A stretch of 40,440 nt of DNA from positions 1 through 40,440 of the forward strand of contig JAJPKR010000047.1 in NCBI GenBank assembly GCA_021323595.1, given 5' to 3'. Origin of the DNA: Terriglobia bacterium. Lineage in GTDB: Bacteria; Acidobacteriota; Terriglobia; Terriglobales; SCQP01. The notes under the pieces were generated by a model. That model saw only the letters and a list, made by a program, of their open reading frames with translations. It did no database searches and was not told where the DNA came from. The translations under genes were made by a program, and so were the position numbers. Below, piece by piece: positions 9,609 to 18,323 of the stretch; position 1 is the first letter of the stretch; each line of letters begins with the position of its first letter.

Positions 9609-10655
9609 GTGGCGAAGCCGCATTTTTACGCCGAACATGCGGAGGGGTTGAAGCGCGAACTGGCGGCCGCGCTCGACGCGGCGGCGCTGCGCGCGCTGCA
9701 CCGCAAGCAGCCGGCGCGGCACTTCCTGGCCGCCGGGGGCTTGTTCGCGGTTCTGGCGCTGGCCTTCGCCGGGGCGGCGCATTTCGCGCAGCCGTGGATC
9801 TGGGCGCCGCTGGCGATCGTCGAGGGCTTCTGCATTTTCGACTGCACGGTGCTGCTGCACGAAGTGGTGCACGACAACGTGCTGCGGGGCACGCGCGAGG
9901 CGGAGCTGCCGGCGGAGGCGGGCGGCTGGCACCGCGCGCTGGCGCTCGCCTACTCGATTCCCAGCGGCATCTCCGCCACCCAGTTCACGCGCTGGCATCT
10001 CGACCATCACGCCGAACTGGGCTCGAGCGAAAGCGATCCCAAGCGCGCCCATCTGTCGCCCAAGCGCAACCGCCGCTGGCTGAAGCTGCTCTACTTCACG
10101 CCGGCGCTGTTCTTCATCTATTTCCGCGCGGCGCGGCGGGAGGCGAGCACCTATCCGGCGGCGCTGCAGGCGCGCATCGCCGCCGAGCGGCGGCTGGCGA
10201 TGCTGTTTCACTTGGCGGTGGGCGCGGCGACGCTGCTGCTCGCCGGCTGGGGGGCGATGCTGCGCGCCTGGGCGGCGCCGGTCTTTCTGGTCTTTCCCGT
10301 GGCGTTTGCGCTGAACCGGCTGGGGCAGCACTACGACATCCGTCCCGAGGACACGGCGGAGTGGAGCACGCTGATGAAGCCGCGCTGGTATTGGAGTCTC
10401 GCATTTCTCAACTCCAACTACCATCTCGAGCACCATTACTTCCCGCGCGTGCCGCTCTACAACCTGCCGCGCTTGGGACGGCTGTTGCGGCCCTTCTACG
10501 CGCAGCGGGGCATGCGCTACCACACCTTCGGCGAGCTGCTGTGGAAGTATCTCGTGCTCAATCGCCCGCCGCACGCCAATTGGGACGAGCCGGCGGGATG
10601 GCGGGGATCGGGATCGGAGGAGACGCAGGCGTTCGTGCGTTCGTCAGCGCAGTGA
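9609..10655 (+). CDS. Membrane fatty acid desaturase family protein
   Basis: About 348 residues, with the three histidine boxes of the di-iron membrane desaturase/hydroxylase superfamily: HEVVHDN (residues 84-90), HLDHHAE (130-136) and HLEHHYF (272-278). Hydrophobic stretches around residues 39-55, 66-82, 164-174 and 200-235 are consistent with membrane segments. Members introduce double bonds or hydroxyl groups into acyl chains or other lipids. GTG at 9609 is preferred to the TTG at 9597 because GAGG lies six bases before it. The gene is divergent from the LacD-type gene and is followed by a palindrome array. The substrate and position of desaturation are not predictable from the sequence. 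Confidence 0.82.
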   Translation: MAKPHFYAEHAEGLKRELAAALDAAALRALHRKQPARHFLAAGGLFAVLALAFAGAAHFAQPWIWAPLAIVEGFCIFDCTVLLHEVVHDNVLRGTREAELPAEAGGWHRALALAYSIPSGISATQFTRWHLDHHAELGSSESDPKRAHLSPKRNRRWLKLLYFTPALFFIYFRAARREASTYPAALQARIAAERRLAMLFHLAVGAATLLLAGWGAMLRAWAAPVFLVFPVAFALNRLGQHYDIRPEDTAEWSTLMKPRWYWSLAFLNSNYHLEHHYFPRVPLYNLPRLGRLLRPFYAQRGMRYHTFGELLWKYLVLNRPPHANWDEPAGWRGSGSEETQAFVRSSAQ

Positions 10656-10660
10656 GCGCG

Positions 10661-10797
10661 GGCGCCGGGGCTAAGCCCCGGAATCGCTAATGACGGCGCG
10701 AACGCCGGGCTCAAGCCCGGCTCTGCCACGAGGTCAAAGCCCGGCGGCGCCACGGCGCTAAATCCCGGCGCTTCCGCAGCGCTGAAGCGCGGCGGGG
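10661..10797. repeat. Array of degenerate GC-rich palindromes
   Basis: Five related units follow one another between convergent genes. Two are perfect palindromes: CCGGGGCTAAGCCCCGG (10665-10681) and GCCGGGCTCAAGCCCGGC (10704-10721). The others are decayed: GGTCAAAGCCCGGCGG near 10732, GGCGCTAAATCCCGGCGC near 10754, and GCGCTGAAGCGCGGC near 10779. The shared core is GCTYAAGCCCGGC. It looks like a REP-type repeat that multiplied locally, and it may also end transcription from both sides. Confidence 0.65.
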
Positions 10798-10809
10798 CCG
10801 CGGGAACGG

Positions 10810-11667
10810 TCAGCGCAGGCGATGGAGCACGGGCAGGCTGGCTTCCATCATCGGCAGGCTCATCTCCAGGTAATAGTTGCGGATGCCGCCGATCTTGGCG
10901 GCGGCGAAGATGCGCCGCCAGTCGAGGGTACCCTGGCCGAGCGGCACGATGCGGCGGGTCCTCGCCGACCAGCCTTGCACGTGCATGGAAATGAAGCGGC
11001 CGGGATAACGGGTGAAATAGGTGACGGCGTCGAAGCCGTAGGCGATGGAAGAGACCTGGAACTGGAACTTCACCAGGCGGGGATCGAGCAACTGGAACAG
11101 CAGATCGTAGGTGCGGCGGCTGCCGACGCTGGTGTCGAGGAAGCCCTCGTTGTGCAGGCCTTGCTGGATGCCGGCGGCGGCGGCGCGCGCCGCGATGCCG
11201 TTGTACTCGTCGGCGGCGCGCTTGACGTCGTCGAGCGTGGGATGCTGGGGGCCGTCGAGGCTGGGCACGATCATCTGCGTCAGGCCGAGCTCGTGCGCCC
11301 AGGCGATGCGGGCCGGCTGCTGGGTGCGCAGCTCGTCCATGCCGAAGTGGGAGCTGACGCAGGTGAGGCCGTGATCTTCGATGATGCGGCGCAGCTCGCG
11401 TCCGGAATATTTGGCGAGACCGCCGAAGCCGCTGTCGGCGTAGCCGACCGGCGAGCACAGCTCGATGGACTTGAAGCCGGCGCGCGCCAGCGTCGCCAGC
11501 GTGCCGGGGAAATCGCGCGCGATTTGGTCGCGCACCGGCCAGGTCTGGCAGCCGATGGGCAAGCCCAGCGGATCGGCGGCGGCGGGCCGCGCGGCGGCGG
11601 CGGCGAGGCCGGCGAGCGCGCCGGCGGCCTGCAGAAATTGGCGGCGGTTGAGGTCGGATGCGAACAT
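10810..11667 (-). CDS. Tat-exported sugar phosphate isomerase/epimerase-like TIM-barrel protein
   Basis: A 285-residue xylose isomerase-like TIM-barrel protein. It starts with a twin-arginine signal (LNRRQFLQAAGALAG, then an Ala-rich core), so it should be exported folded. The mature part has the family features: GFKSIELCSPVGY, HGLTCVSSHFGMDE, NEGFLDTS and YLEMSLPMMEAS. GGAGGAG precedes the ATG at a good distance. It lies 57 bases downstream of the Gfo/Idh/MocA gene on the same strand. Pairs of such exported proteins are common in Acidobacteriota, Planctomycetota and Bacteroidota; recent work on the families links some of them to periplasmic 3-keto-sugar chemistry. The substrate here is unknown. 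Confidence 0.82.
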   Translation of the reverse strand: MFASDLNRRQFLQAAGALAGLAAAAARPAAADPLGLPIGCQTWPVRDQIARDFPGTLATLARAGFKSIELCSPVGYADSGFGGLAKYSGRELRRIIEDHGLTCVSSHFGMDELRTQQPARIAWAHELGLTQMIVPSLDGPQHPTLDDVKRAADEYNGIAARAAAAGIQQGLHNEGFLDTSVGSRRTYDLLFQLLDPRLVKFQFQVSSIAYGFDAVTYFTRYPGRFISMHVQGWSARTRRIVPLGQGTLDWRRIFAAAKIGGIRNYYLEMSLPMMEASLPVLHRLR

Positions 11668-11724
11668 GGCTCCTCCGGGCGGCTTCTGGGTGGCTGCGGC
11701 GCGGGGCGCGGCGGCGCGCAGCGG

Positions 11725-13248
11725 CTAGGCCAGCTCCCAAGGCCAGCGGCGCGGCGGCGCGATCTGCGCGTTGGCGGCGTCGAGGTCCTCGGGCTTGCCC
11801 TCGGCCAGGCTGGTGATGCGTTTGGCGGCGGGATCCCAAGCCAGCTTGGTACCGGCGCGGACGGCGATGCAGCCGAGCAAGAGCGCCTCGACGACCGGCT
11901 GCTCGAACTCGAAGTTGGCGCGCGGCGCGGGGCCGCCGCGAATAGCGTCGAGCCACTCGCGATAAGCGCCGGGCGACTTGGGCAGATCGTCGGGCGGCGG
12001 ATTGAAGGCCTGCTGGCGCGCGTCGGGGATGAGCTTGGGATGCTCGCCCTCGAAGCCGCAGAGGATCTTGCCGCGATCGCCGACGAAGAGCATGCCCTCG
12101 CCATCGCCGGGATCGCTCATCAGCTCGCCGGGCGCCAGCTCCGCCGGCCGCGGCGGGCGCAGGTGCGCGTCATACCAATGAATCGTCACCGCCGGGTATT
12201 CGCCGCGCGCGGGAAATTCCCAGCGCACCAGCTCGCCGACGGGAAAGCTCTCGGGAAACAGCGGCGTCGAGCTGGCTTCGACGGTGGTCGGGGCGGTGAG
12301 CCGCAGCACGCGAAACAGGGTGTCGAAGCTGTAATTGGCCATGTCGCCGATGGCACCTTCGCCGAAGTCGTACCAGCCGCGCCAGACGAAGGGCAGGTAG
12401 ATATGGTGGAAGGGGCGCAGGGGCGCCGGCCCCAGCCACAGGTCCCAATCGAGGCCGTCGGGCACGGGCTGGATTTCCGTTGGGCGGGCGAGGCCTTGCG
12501 GCCAATAGGGACGCTGCGACCAGTTGTGCACCTCGCGCACCGGGCCGATTACGCCCGCCGCCACCCATTCGGTGAGATGGCGCGTGGCGTCGGAGGCCTC
12601 GTTCATCACCGCGACCTGGGTCGCCAGGCCGGTCTCGCGCGCCGCCCGCGCCATCAGGGCGCATTCGGCGATGGTGTGCGCCATGGCCTTCTGGCAGAAG
12701 ACGTGCTTGCCATGGCGCAGGGCGTAGATCGAGATCTGCGCATGCCAGTGATCGGGCGTGCAGACGACGACTGCGTCCACGTCGCGCTCGCGCGCCAGCA
12801 GCTCGCGGAAGTCGTTGTATTGGGCGCACGGCCGCTGCTCGCCGGCGGGCAGGGTCTTGCGGTAGTAGGCATCGACCAGGCGCGCCGCGGGCGCGCGGCC
12901 GCAGGTCGGGCCTTTCCAATCGGCGCCCCAGGCATCGTCACCGAGCAGCTTGCGCTGCTTTTCGAGAATTTCGCCGGGATCCCACTCGGAGTAGTCGCTG
13001 CTCTCGCGGTTGACGTCGCAGACGGCGACCACGCGCACGTCGGCGAACTTGAGGAAGTCCATCATCACGCGCGTGCCTTGCGCGCCCACGCCGATGGAGG
13101 CGAGGCGGATGGGGCGGCTGGCGGGCACCGTGGGCAGGCCCAGGGCCGAACGCGGCAGCAAGGTGAGCGCGGCGGCAGCAGCGCCGGCGCCGACAAATTC
13201 GCGCCGGGTCATCTGCGGCTTCGAAGGGGCAGTCTCGTGAGCTGACAT
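11725..13248 (-). CDS. Tat-exported Gfo/Idh/MocA family oxidoreductase
   Basis: About 507 residues. A twin-arginine signal (MTRREFVGAGAAAAALTLLP) starts near residue 12. The Rossmann segment RLASIGVGAQGTRVMMDF follows, then VVAVCDVN, VDAVVVCTPDHWHA and a long C-terminal beta-sheet domain (WLGPAPLRPFHH, WYDFGEGAIGDMANY). The usual catalytic EKP motif reads QKA here (FCQKAMAHT): the lysine is kept and its neighbours are not. ATG at 13248 is chosen; the frame extends ten codons upstream to 13278. It is the first gene of an operon with the downstream isomerase. Two tandem palindromes directly upstream may be its operator. The likely role is redox chemistry on an exported sugar; no substrate can be named. 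Confidence 0.85.
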   Translation of the reverse strand: MSAHETAPSKPQMTRREFVGAGAAAAALTLLPRSALGLPTVPASRPIRLASIGVGAQGTRVMMDFLKFADVRVVAVCDVNRESSDYSEWDPGEILEKQRKLLGDDAWGADWKGPTCGRAPAARLVDAYYRKTLPAGEQRPCAQYNDFRELLARERDVDAVVVCTPDHWHAQISIYALRHGKHVFCQKAMAHTIAECALMARAARETGLATQVAVMNEASDATRHLTEWVAAGVIGPVREVHNWSQRPYWPQGLARPTEIQPVPDGLDWDLWLGPAPLRPFHHIYLPFVWRGWYDFGEGAIGDMANYSFDTLFRVLRLTAPTTVEASSTPLFPESFPVGELVRWEFPARGEYPAVTIHWYDAHLRPPRPAELAPGELMSDPGDGEGMLFVGDRGKILCGFEGEHPKLIPDARQQAFNPPPDDLPKSPGAYREWLDAIRGGPAPRANFEFEQPVVEALLLGCIAVRAGTKLAWDPAAKRITSLAEGKPEDLDAANAQIAPPRRWPWELA

Positions 13249-13278
13249 GGGCGGCGACAGGAATGCGGTTGGCAGCAT

Positions 13279-13303
13279 ATCACAGTGATCCGGTCACGGT
13301 GAT
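13279..13303. promoter_or_regulatory. Candidate tandem operator upstream of the Gfo/Idh gene
   Basis: Two palindromes, ATCACAGTGAT (13279-13289) and GTCACGGTGAT (13293-13303), lie in tandem with their centres 14 bases apart. They begin 31 bases upstream of the preferred start of the minus-strand oxidoreductase gene, where a promoter would be expected. The rest of the 304-base divergent region (13249-13552) shows no gene I can support. Confidence 0.4.
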
Positions 13304-13552
13304 TGGGGACGCGGCGGGCGCGCCGGAGGGCCGGGCGTGGACGGACGGCGGTCGCAGGCCGGCCCTTTGCGGTGAGGCCGGCGGCGGACCTTCAATTACC
13401 GGCCAATTACCGGCGATTGCCCCCGGCGAGACGCCAAAGGGGCGACGCGCCGAGCGACCCGAGCGCCAACTGCTGCGAGTTCGCAGCTAGGAGATTGGCG
13501 GCGCCCGGCGCGCGGTGGGCGGCGGTATGCTAGCCGAGGAGCCACCGTCGCG

Positions 13553-14956
13553 ATGGCGGCGAACGAAAGGACGTTCATGCGCCCGGCGGGCGTGCCCGAG
13601 GCCGCGTTCGCGGCGAGCGACCGCGAGCTGGCCGAATGGGTGCGCGACGCGCGCGCGCGCACGCTGGCGCTGGTCGCGGACCTGAGCGACGAGCAGTTGC
13701 TCGGCCCGCGCCTGGCGATCCTCAATCCGCTGCTCTGGGAGATCGGCCACGTCGCCTGGTTCCAGGAGAAGTGGGCGCTGCGGCACGCGGCGGGACGGGC
13801 GCCGCTGCGCGCCGACGCCGATGCGCTCTACGACTCCGCCGCCATCGCCCACGATACGCGCTGGGATCTGCCGCTGCCCGGGCGGAAAGAGACGGGCGAG
13901 TACTTGGTGCGCGTGCGCGACGAGATCCTGGAGCGCATCGCGCGCGGCGGGCTGAGCGAGGCGGAGCGGTATTTCATCCAGCTCGGGGTGTTTCACGAGG
14001 ACATGCACACGGAGGCGTTCACCTATACGCGCCAGACGCTGGGCTATCCCGCGCCGGTCTTCGGCGCGGCGGCGGCGGGCGAAGACGGCGCCGCTGGCAG
14101 CGCCGGCGCCAGCGCGGGCGCGGGCGAAGACGCGCGCCCTGCCGGCGCGGACGGGTGCGCGGGCGACGCGGAGCTGGCGGGCGGGCCGTTCTGGCTGGGG
14201 GCGGCGCCCGAGGACGGCGGCTTCGTTTTCGATAACGAGAAGTGGGCGCATCGGGTGGAGCTGGCGCCCTTCGCGATCGCGCGCGCGGCGGTGACGCAGG
14301 GGGAGTTTCTGGCGTTCGTCGAGGAGGGCGGGTACCGGCGGCGCGAGTGGTGGAGCCCGGCGGGCTGGCAGTGGCGCGAGCAGGCGCAGGCGACGCAGCC
14401 GGTGTATTGGCGGCGCGACGGCGGCCGCTGGTGGCGGCGCGACTTCGACCGCTGGGTGGCGCTCGAGCCCGAGCGTCCGGTGCTGCACGTGAACTGGCAC
14501 GAGGCCGAGGCGTATTGCCGCTGGGCGGGACGGCGGCTGCCGAGCGAGGCGGAGTGGGAGGCGGCAGCCGCGCTCCCCGGCAGCGACGAGGTGGGGCAGC
14601 GGCGCTTTCCCTGGGGCGCGGCGCCGCCGACGGCGGCCACCGCCAACCTCGACTGGCGCACGATGGGGGCCGTGGACGTGGCGGCGCTGGCGGCGGGCGA
14701 CAGCGCCTGCGGCTGCCGCCAAATGATCGGCAACGTCTGGGAGTGGACGGCGAGCGATTTCGGCCCCTACCCCGGCTTCACGCCCGATCCCTACCGGGAG
14801 TACTCCCAGCCATGGTTCGGCACGCACAAGGTGCTGCGCGGCGGCGCCTGGCCCACCCGCGCGCGGCTGCTGCGCAATACCTGGCGCAATTTTTATCCGC
14901 CGCACCGCCGGGACGTTTGGGCCGGCTTTCGCACCTGCGCGGCGGGGAACGGCTAG
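13553..14956 (+). CDS. senA: Selenoneine synthase SenA (EgtB-like nonheme iron enzyme)
   Basis: A 467-residue EgtB/SenA-type enzyme. The N-terminal DinB-like domain carries the iron-binding histidines: His66 in [10 protein letters not shown], and His148/His152 in [12 protein letters not shown]. After a Gly/Ala-rich linker (about 171-205) comes a formylglycine-generating-enzyme-like domain ending [16 protein letters not shown] and FRTC. EgtB makes the C-S bond of ergothioneine; SenA joins hercynine to a selenosugar with O2 and then yields selenoneine. The SenA call rests mainly on the next gene, a SenB-type glycosyltransferase 13 bases downstream. GAGGAG lies 11 bases before ATG 13553; a second ATG at 13577 has AAGGA six bases before it and is a real alternative. 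Ergothioneine synthesis remains the main competing function. Confidence 0.85.
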   Translation: MAANERTFMRPAGVPEAAFAASDRELAEWVRDARARTLALVADLSDEQLLGPRLAILNPLLWEIGHVAWFQEKWALRHAAGRAPLRADADALYDSAAIAHDTRWDLPLPGRKETGEYLVRVRDEILERIARGGLSEAERYFIQLGVFHEDMHTEAFTYTRQTLGYPAPVFGAAAAGEDGAAGSAGASAGAGEDARPAGADGCAGDAELAGGPFWLGAAPEDGGFVFDNEKWAHRVELAPFAIARAAVTQGEFLAFVEEGGYRRREWWSPAGWQWREQAQATQPVYWRRDGGRWWRRDFDRWVALEPERPVLHVNWHEAEAYCRWAGRRLPSEAEWEAAAALPGSDEVGQRRFPWGAAPPTAATANLDWRTMGAVDVAALAAGDSACGCRQMIGNVWEWTASDFGPYPGFTPDPYREYSQPWFGTHKVLRGGAWPTRARLLRNTWRNFYPPHRRDVWAGFRTCAAGNG

Positions 14957-14969
14957 CGCCGCGCCATCC

Positions 14970-15953
14970 GTGCGCATCCGGTTGCTCACACCTCCGGGCG
15001 GCGACCCGCGCAGCGGCAACTCGGTGACCGCGGCGCGCTGGGCGGGACTGCTCGGCGAACTCGGGCATGAGGTGAGCCGGGGCGAGGATTGGCAGGGCGA
15101 AGCCTGCGACGCGCTCATCGCTTTGCACGCGCGGCGCAGCCACGCCGCGATCGCGCGCTTCCGGCAAGCGCGGCCGCAGGCGCCGCTGGTGGTCGCGCTC
15201 ACCGGCACGGACCTTTACGCGGATTTGCCGGAGAGCGCGGAGGCGCGCCAGTCGGTGGAGATCGCGACGCGGCTGGTGGTGCTGCAGCCGCTGGCGCTTA
15301 AGCGGCTGCCGGCGGCGGCGCGCGACAAGGCGCACGTCATTTATCAATCGGCGACCGCGCCGGCGGCGGAGCGCGCCGGCGGCGATGCGCCGTTCCGGAT
15401 TTGCGTGCTGGCGCACTTGCGCGCGGTCAAGGATCCGCTGCGCGCGGCTTACGCGGCGCGCGAGCTGCCGGCGGCGTCGCGCATCGAGGTGGCGCATGCC
15501 GGGGCGGCGCTGAGCGGGGACTGGGCCGAGGCCGCGCGCGCGGAACAGGCGCGCAACCCGCGCTATCGCTGGCTCGGCGACTTGCCGCACGCAGAGGGGC
15601 TGCGGCTGCTGGCCGGCTCGCGCGCCCTGGCGGTGAGCTCGCGGCTGGAGGGGGGCGCCAACGCGATCAGCGAAGCCGCCGCCGCCGGCGTCGCGGTGCT
15701 GGCGTCGCGCATCGAGGGGAACGTCGGACTGCTCGGCGAGGACTACGAAGGGTATTTCCCGTGCGAGGACACCGCGGCGCTGCGCGCGCTGCTGCTGCGC
15801 GCCGAGCAAGACGCCGCGTTCTTGGCGCGGCTGCGCGCGCAAGGCGAGCGCCTGCGGCCGCACATCACTCCGGCGGCCGAGCGCGACGCCTGGCGCCGCC
15901 TGCTCGCCGCGCTCGCCGCGCCGCCGGAGCGGCAGGGGCGCGCGCGGCCGTGA
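14970..15953 (+). CDS. senB: Selenosugar synthase SenB (TIGR04348-type glycosyltransferase)
   Basis: A 327-residue GT-B-fold glycosyltransferase starting with GTG 13 bases after senA. The N-terminus RIRLLTPPGGDPRSGNSVTA, the ALIALHARRS segment and LVVALTGTDLY are typical of the SenB family; the nucleotide-sugar-binding half contains SSRLEGGANAISEAAAAGVAVLAS and IEGNVGLLGEDYEGYF. SenB proteins use selenophosphate and UDP-N-acetylglucosamine to make the selenosugar that SenA consumes. The third enzyme, selenophosphate synthetase (SenC/SelD), is not in the window, nor is EgtD for hercynine, so both must be supplied from elsewhere. The gene ends about 190 bases before tRNA-Phe. Confidence 0.87.
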   Translation: MRIRLLTPPGGDPRSGNSVTAARWAGLLGELGHEVSRGEDWQGEACDALIALHARRSHAAIARFRQARPQAPLVVALTGTDLYADLPESAEARQSVEIATRLVVLQPLALKRLPAAARDKAHVIYQSATAPAAERAGGDAPFRICVLAHLRAVKDPLRAAYAARELPAASRIEVAHAGAALSGDWAEAARAEQARNPRYRWLGDLPHAEGLRLLAGSRALAVSSRLEGGANAISEAAAAGVAVLASRIEGNVGLLGEDYEGYFPCEDTAALRALLLRAEQDAAFLARLRAQGERLRPHITPAAERDAWRRLLAALAAPPERQGRARP

Positions 15954-16139
15954 GCGCCGGACGCGGGCGGCACGGCGGGGCGGGGCTGCGCGCGCGCGTT
16001 GGGGCTGCGCGCGCGGCGAAGACGTGGCATCATGAAGGCTGCGCGCTCCCCGTGCGCGGCGCGCGGCCCCGAGGCGGTTGGGAACGGCGGCCGGCGGCGC
16101 TGAAGTCCAGACGCGCATGCTGTTGTCCCTCCGCAGGAC

Positions 16140-16215
<76 letters not shown>

Positions 16216-16364
16216 TTTGCGTCCGGCGCGCGGCGGCGGCGAAGCCAGCGACGGCCCCGGAGACCTCGAGGACCGCGCTTGCGGGTTCCTGTAGGGGCGG
16301 CGGTCGAATCTTCTCAACTTGCCTGGCGAGCACAATGATCGACGTTCCGGCCGGAGGAACGCCG

Positions 16365-17657
16365 TCAGGCAATCTTTTTCACGACTACGACCGTCATGTC
16401 GTCATCCTGCTTGCCGGCGGCGAAATCGGCAACCTCGCCGATGATGGTCCTGGTGAGCAGGCCGGCCGAAACATCGCGGTTGGCGCGGATCGCGCCGATG
16501 AGGCGCGGTTCACCGAATTGCTCTCCGGAGCCGTCGAAGGCTTCGGTCACGCCGTCGGTGTAAAGCACGAGCATGTCGCCGGTTTGCATCAACGCCTCGG
16601 AGAGGGTGCATTCCCAGCCGGAGAAAAGGCCGACGACGGTATTGGCCGCGTCAAGCTTCGTGATTTCGTCGCCGCGGAGCAGCAGCCCGGGCAGATGGCC
16701 GCAGTTGGCGTAGTGCAATCGGCCCGAGTTGGTGTCGTACTCCGCATAGAAAAGCGTCGCGTAGGCGCTCGAATCCGTGGTTTCAAACAACAGGCGATTC
16801 ACATTCGCGAGCGCCTGTTCCGCCCGCCCGCCGCCCCAGGCGCACTGGCTGCGCAGGCTGGCCTGAAGGTTGGCCATTTGCAGCGCCGCCGCAATGCCCT
16901 TGCCGGCGATGTCGGCGACGACCACGGCGACCTTATCCCCGCCAAGCTCGAGGAAGTCGTAATAATCGCCGCCAACGGCCCGGGCTTGAACACAGATCCC
17001 CGCGCAGTCGAGCGTGGGGATCGAAGGCGGTTTTTGCGGCAGCAAGCGCAACTGCACTTGCCTCGCGATTTCCATTTCGCGGGCAGCGAGGCGCTCGGCT
17101 TCGCGGCGGCGAGCCTCGGCTTGCCGCCGGGTCTCGAGCGCTTGCGTCACCTCGCTGAACCCCGCCAGGCCGAACGGGTTGCCGTCCGGATCTTCGAAAC
17201 GGCAGAACATCGCGCCCCATTCCGCGATGTGCGGCGGCAGGGAGAACTTCACGCCGCGCGCGGACCATTCCTGGTACTTGGCCTCGACGTTTTCCGCGGT
17301 AAAGGTGATGAGGCTGGAACGGCCGGGGACGCCTTCGGGAACGAAACCGGGGCCCGGCAGCACCAGCGCCAGCCGGGCGGTGCCGTCGGGGGGAGCGACT
17401 TCAATCCAGCGATAGCCGGATGGGAAGCGCGCATCAATCATCAGCCGGAAGCCGAGTTGGTCCACAAAGAAGTTCTTGCTGCGCTCCTGATCGCGAACAT
17501 AGACGCTCACGAAATTGAGGCGAAGGAATACGTCCTCGCGATCGTGGGCCGGCGCCGCCCCTTCGAACTGAAACGAATGACGGATTCCCTGCTCGACGAA
17601 GACGATCGAGTCGCCGGCGGAGCCGGGATCTGGAAGCTGACGAGGTTCCCGCGGCAT
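16365..17657 (-). CDS. Glyoxalase/VOC domain fused to a PP2C-type (SpoIIE/RsbU) phosphatase
   Basis: A 430-residue two-domain protein. Residues about 43-168 form a vicinal-oxygen-chelate (glyoxalase/bleomycin-resistance) domain with VYVRDQERSKNFFVDQLGF and CRFEDPDGNPFGLA. A charged helical linker (about 172-200) leads to a PPM/SpoIIE-like serine/threonine phosphatase domain. Its metal-binding acids are in VGGDYYDFLE (Asp231, Asp234), VADIAGKG (Asp249), YTDGVTEA (Asp368) and QDDDMTVV (418-420). Such phosphatases dephosphorylate anti-sigma-factor antagonists. The VOC domain probably senses a small ligand and controls the output; that is inference. GGAAGG lies eight bases before the ATG. No anti-sigma partner gene is adjacent. 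Confidence 0.86.
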   Translation of the reverse strand: MPREPRQLPDPGSAGDSIVFVEQGIRHSFQFEGAAPAHDREDVFLRLNFVSVYVRDQERSKNFFVDQLGFRLMIDARFPSGYRWIEVAPPDGTARLALVLPGPGFVPEGVPGRSSLITFTAENVEAKYQEWSARGVKFSLPPHIAEWGAMFCRFEDPDGNPFGLAGFSEVTQALETRRQAEARRREAERLAAREMEIARQVQLRLLPQKPPSIPTLDCAGICVQARAVGGDYYDFLELGGDKVAVVVADIAGKGIAAALQMANLQASLRSQCAWGGGRAEQALANVNRLLFETTDSSAYATLFYAEYDTNSGRLHYANCGHLPGLLLRGDEITKLDAANTVVGLFSGWECTLSEALMQTGDMLVLYTDGVTEAFDGSGEQFGEPRLIGAIRANRDVSAGLLTRTIIGEVADFAAGKQDDDMTVVVVKKIA

Positions 17658-17704
17658 GGCATCGGCCTTCCGTCAGGATGCTACACGCATTTCGGTCGCC
17701 GCAG

Positions 17705-18160
17705 CTAAGGCTTCAGATCGAATGCCGGACGCAGGCTTTCATCCATGTAGAAGGGCACGGACGTGTGTTCATGCACGATTCGCCAGTTGCCGTCGCGGCG
17801 CTCCAGGCAGACCGTTTGGCGCATCCAGAAGTCAACATCGCGGGCGGCGCCCTTCTTCCGGCCCGCGAGCCGCACATAGCCGTGCGCGAAGGCAACGTCG
17901 CCCGTGACCTTCACCTCGATGCCTTTCGTTGCGATGGTCACCGGGCCCTCCCAAATGCCGAGCCAGGCCTCTTTTCGTTTTGGATCGATCCCATCGTGAA
18001 CGAGCGGCGGTTCGAGATCGAAAATGACGGCGTGAGGCGCATATGGCGCGGCAATGCCGGCTGCGCTTTTTTCGTAGTGCGCGCGGGCGATCTCTTCGAG
18101 CAGATTCAGGATGGCGGCGCGGTCCTGCCGTGCCGTTCGCTCGGTGGCGGGCGGGGTCAT
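17705..18160 (-). CDS. SnoaL-like / NTF2-fold protein
   Basis: A 151-residue protein with the cone-shaped NTF2/SnoaL-like fold pattern: an N-terminal helix (RAAILNLLEEIARAHYEK), then YAPHAVIFDLEPPL, then strands such as GPVTIATKGIEVKVTGDVAFAHGYVRLAG and a final DGNWRIVHEHTSVPFY. Members are often small-molecule isomerases or hydrolases, or ketosteroid isomerase-like binding proteins of unknown role. AGGAGAGG directly before ATG 18160 marks the start; the longer frame upstream has no support. It lies about 47 bases downstream of, and on the same strand order as, the VOC-PP2C gene, divergent from the dienelactone hydrolase gene. Confidence 0.8.
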   Translation of the reverse strand: MTPPATERTARQDRAAILNLLEEIARAHYEKSAAGIAAPYAPHAVIFDLEPPLVHDGIDPKRKEAWLGIWEGPVTIATKGIEVKVTGDVAFAHGYVRLAGRKKGAARDVDFWMRQTVCLERRDGNWRIVHEHTSVPFYMDESLRPAFDLKP

Positions 18161-18323
18161 GGTCCTCTCCTTTGCACATGGAAGCGGGCTGCTCGCCGCG
18201 CCGAGGCAGCTTCGACGGCGCCGATGATCGCCCCGCCTCGATGGCATTATCGCCCGGGGCGCGCGTGGGCTCGGCGCGGCGGCGACGGGAGCGCGAGAGC
18301 GGCGGGGCTGGTATGATCGCGAC

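Noticed and set aside
13487-15208. A 573-codon minus-strand frame opposite senA and the start of senB
   Set aside because: It is Arg/Pro/Ala-rich with no family pattern, while the opposite strand shows the complete SenA motifs and a SenB start.
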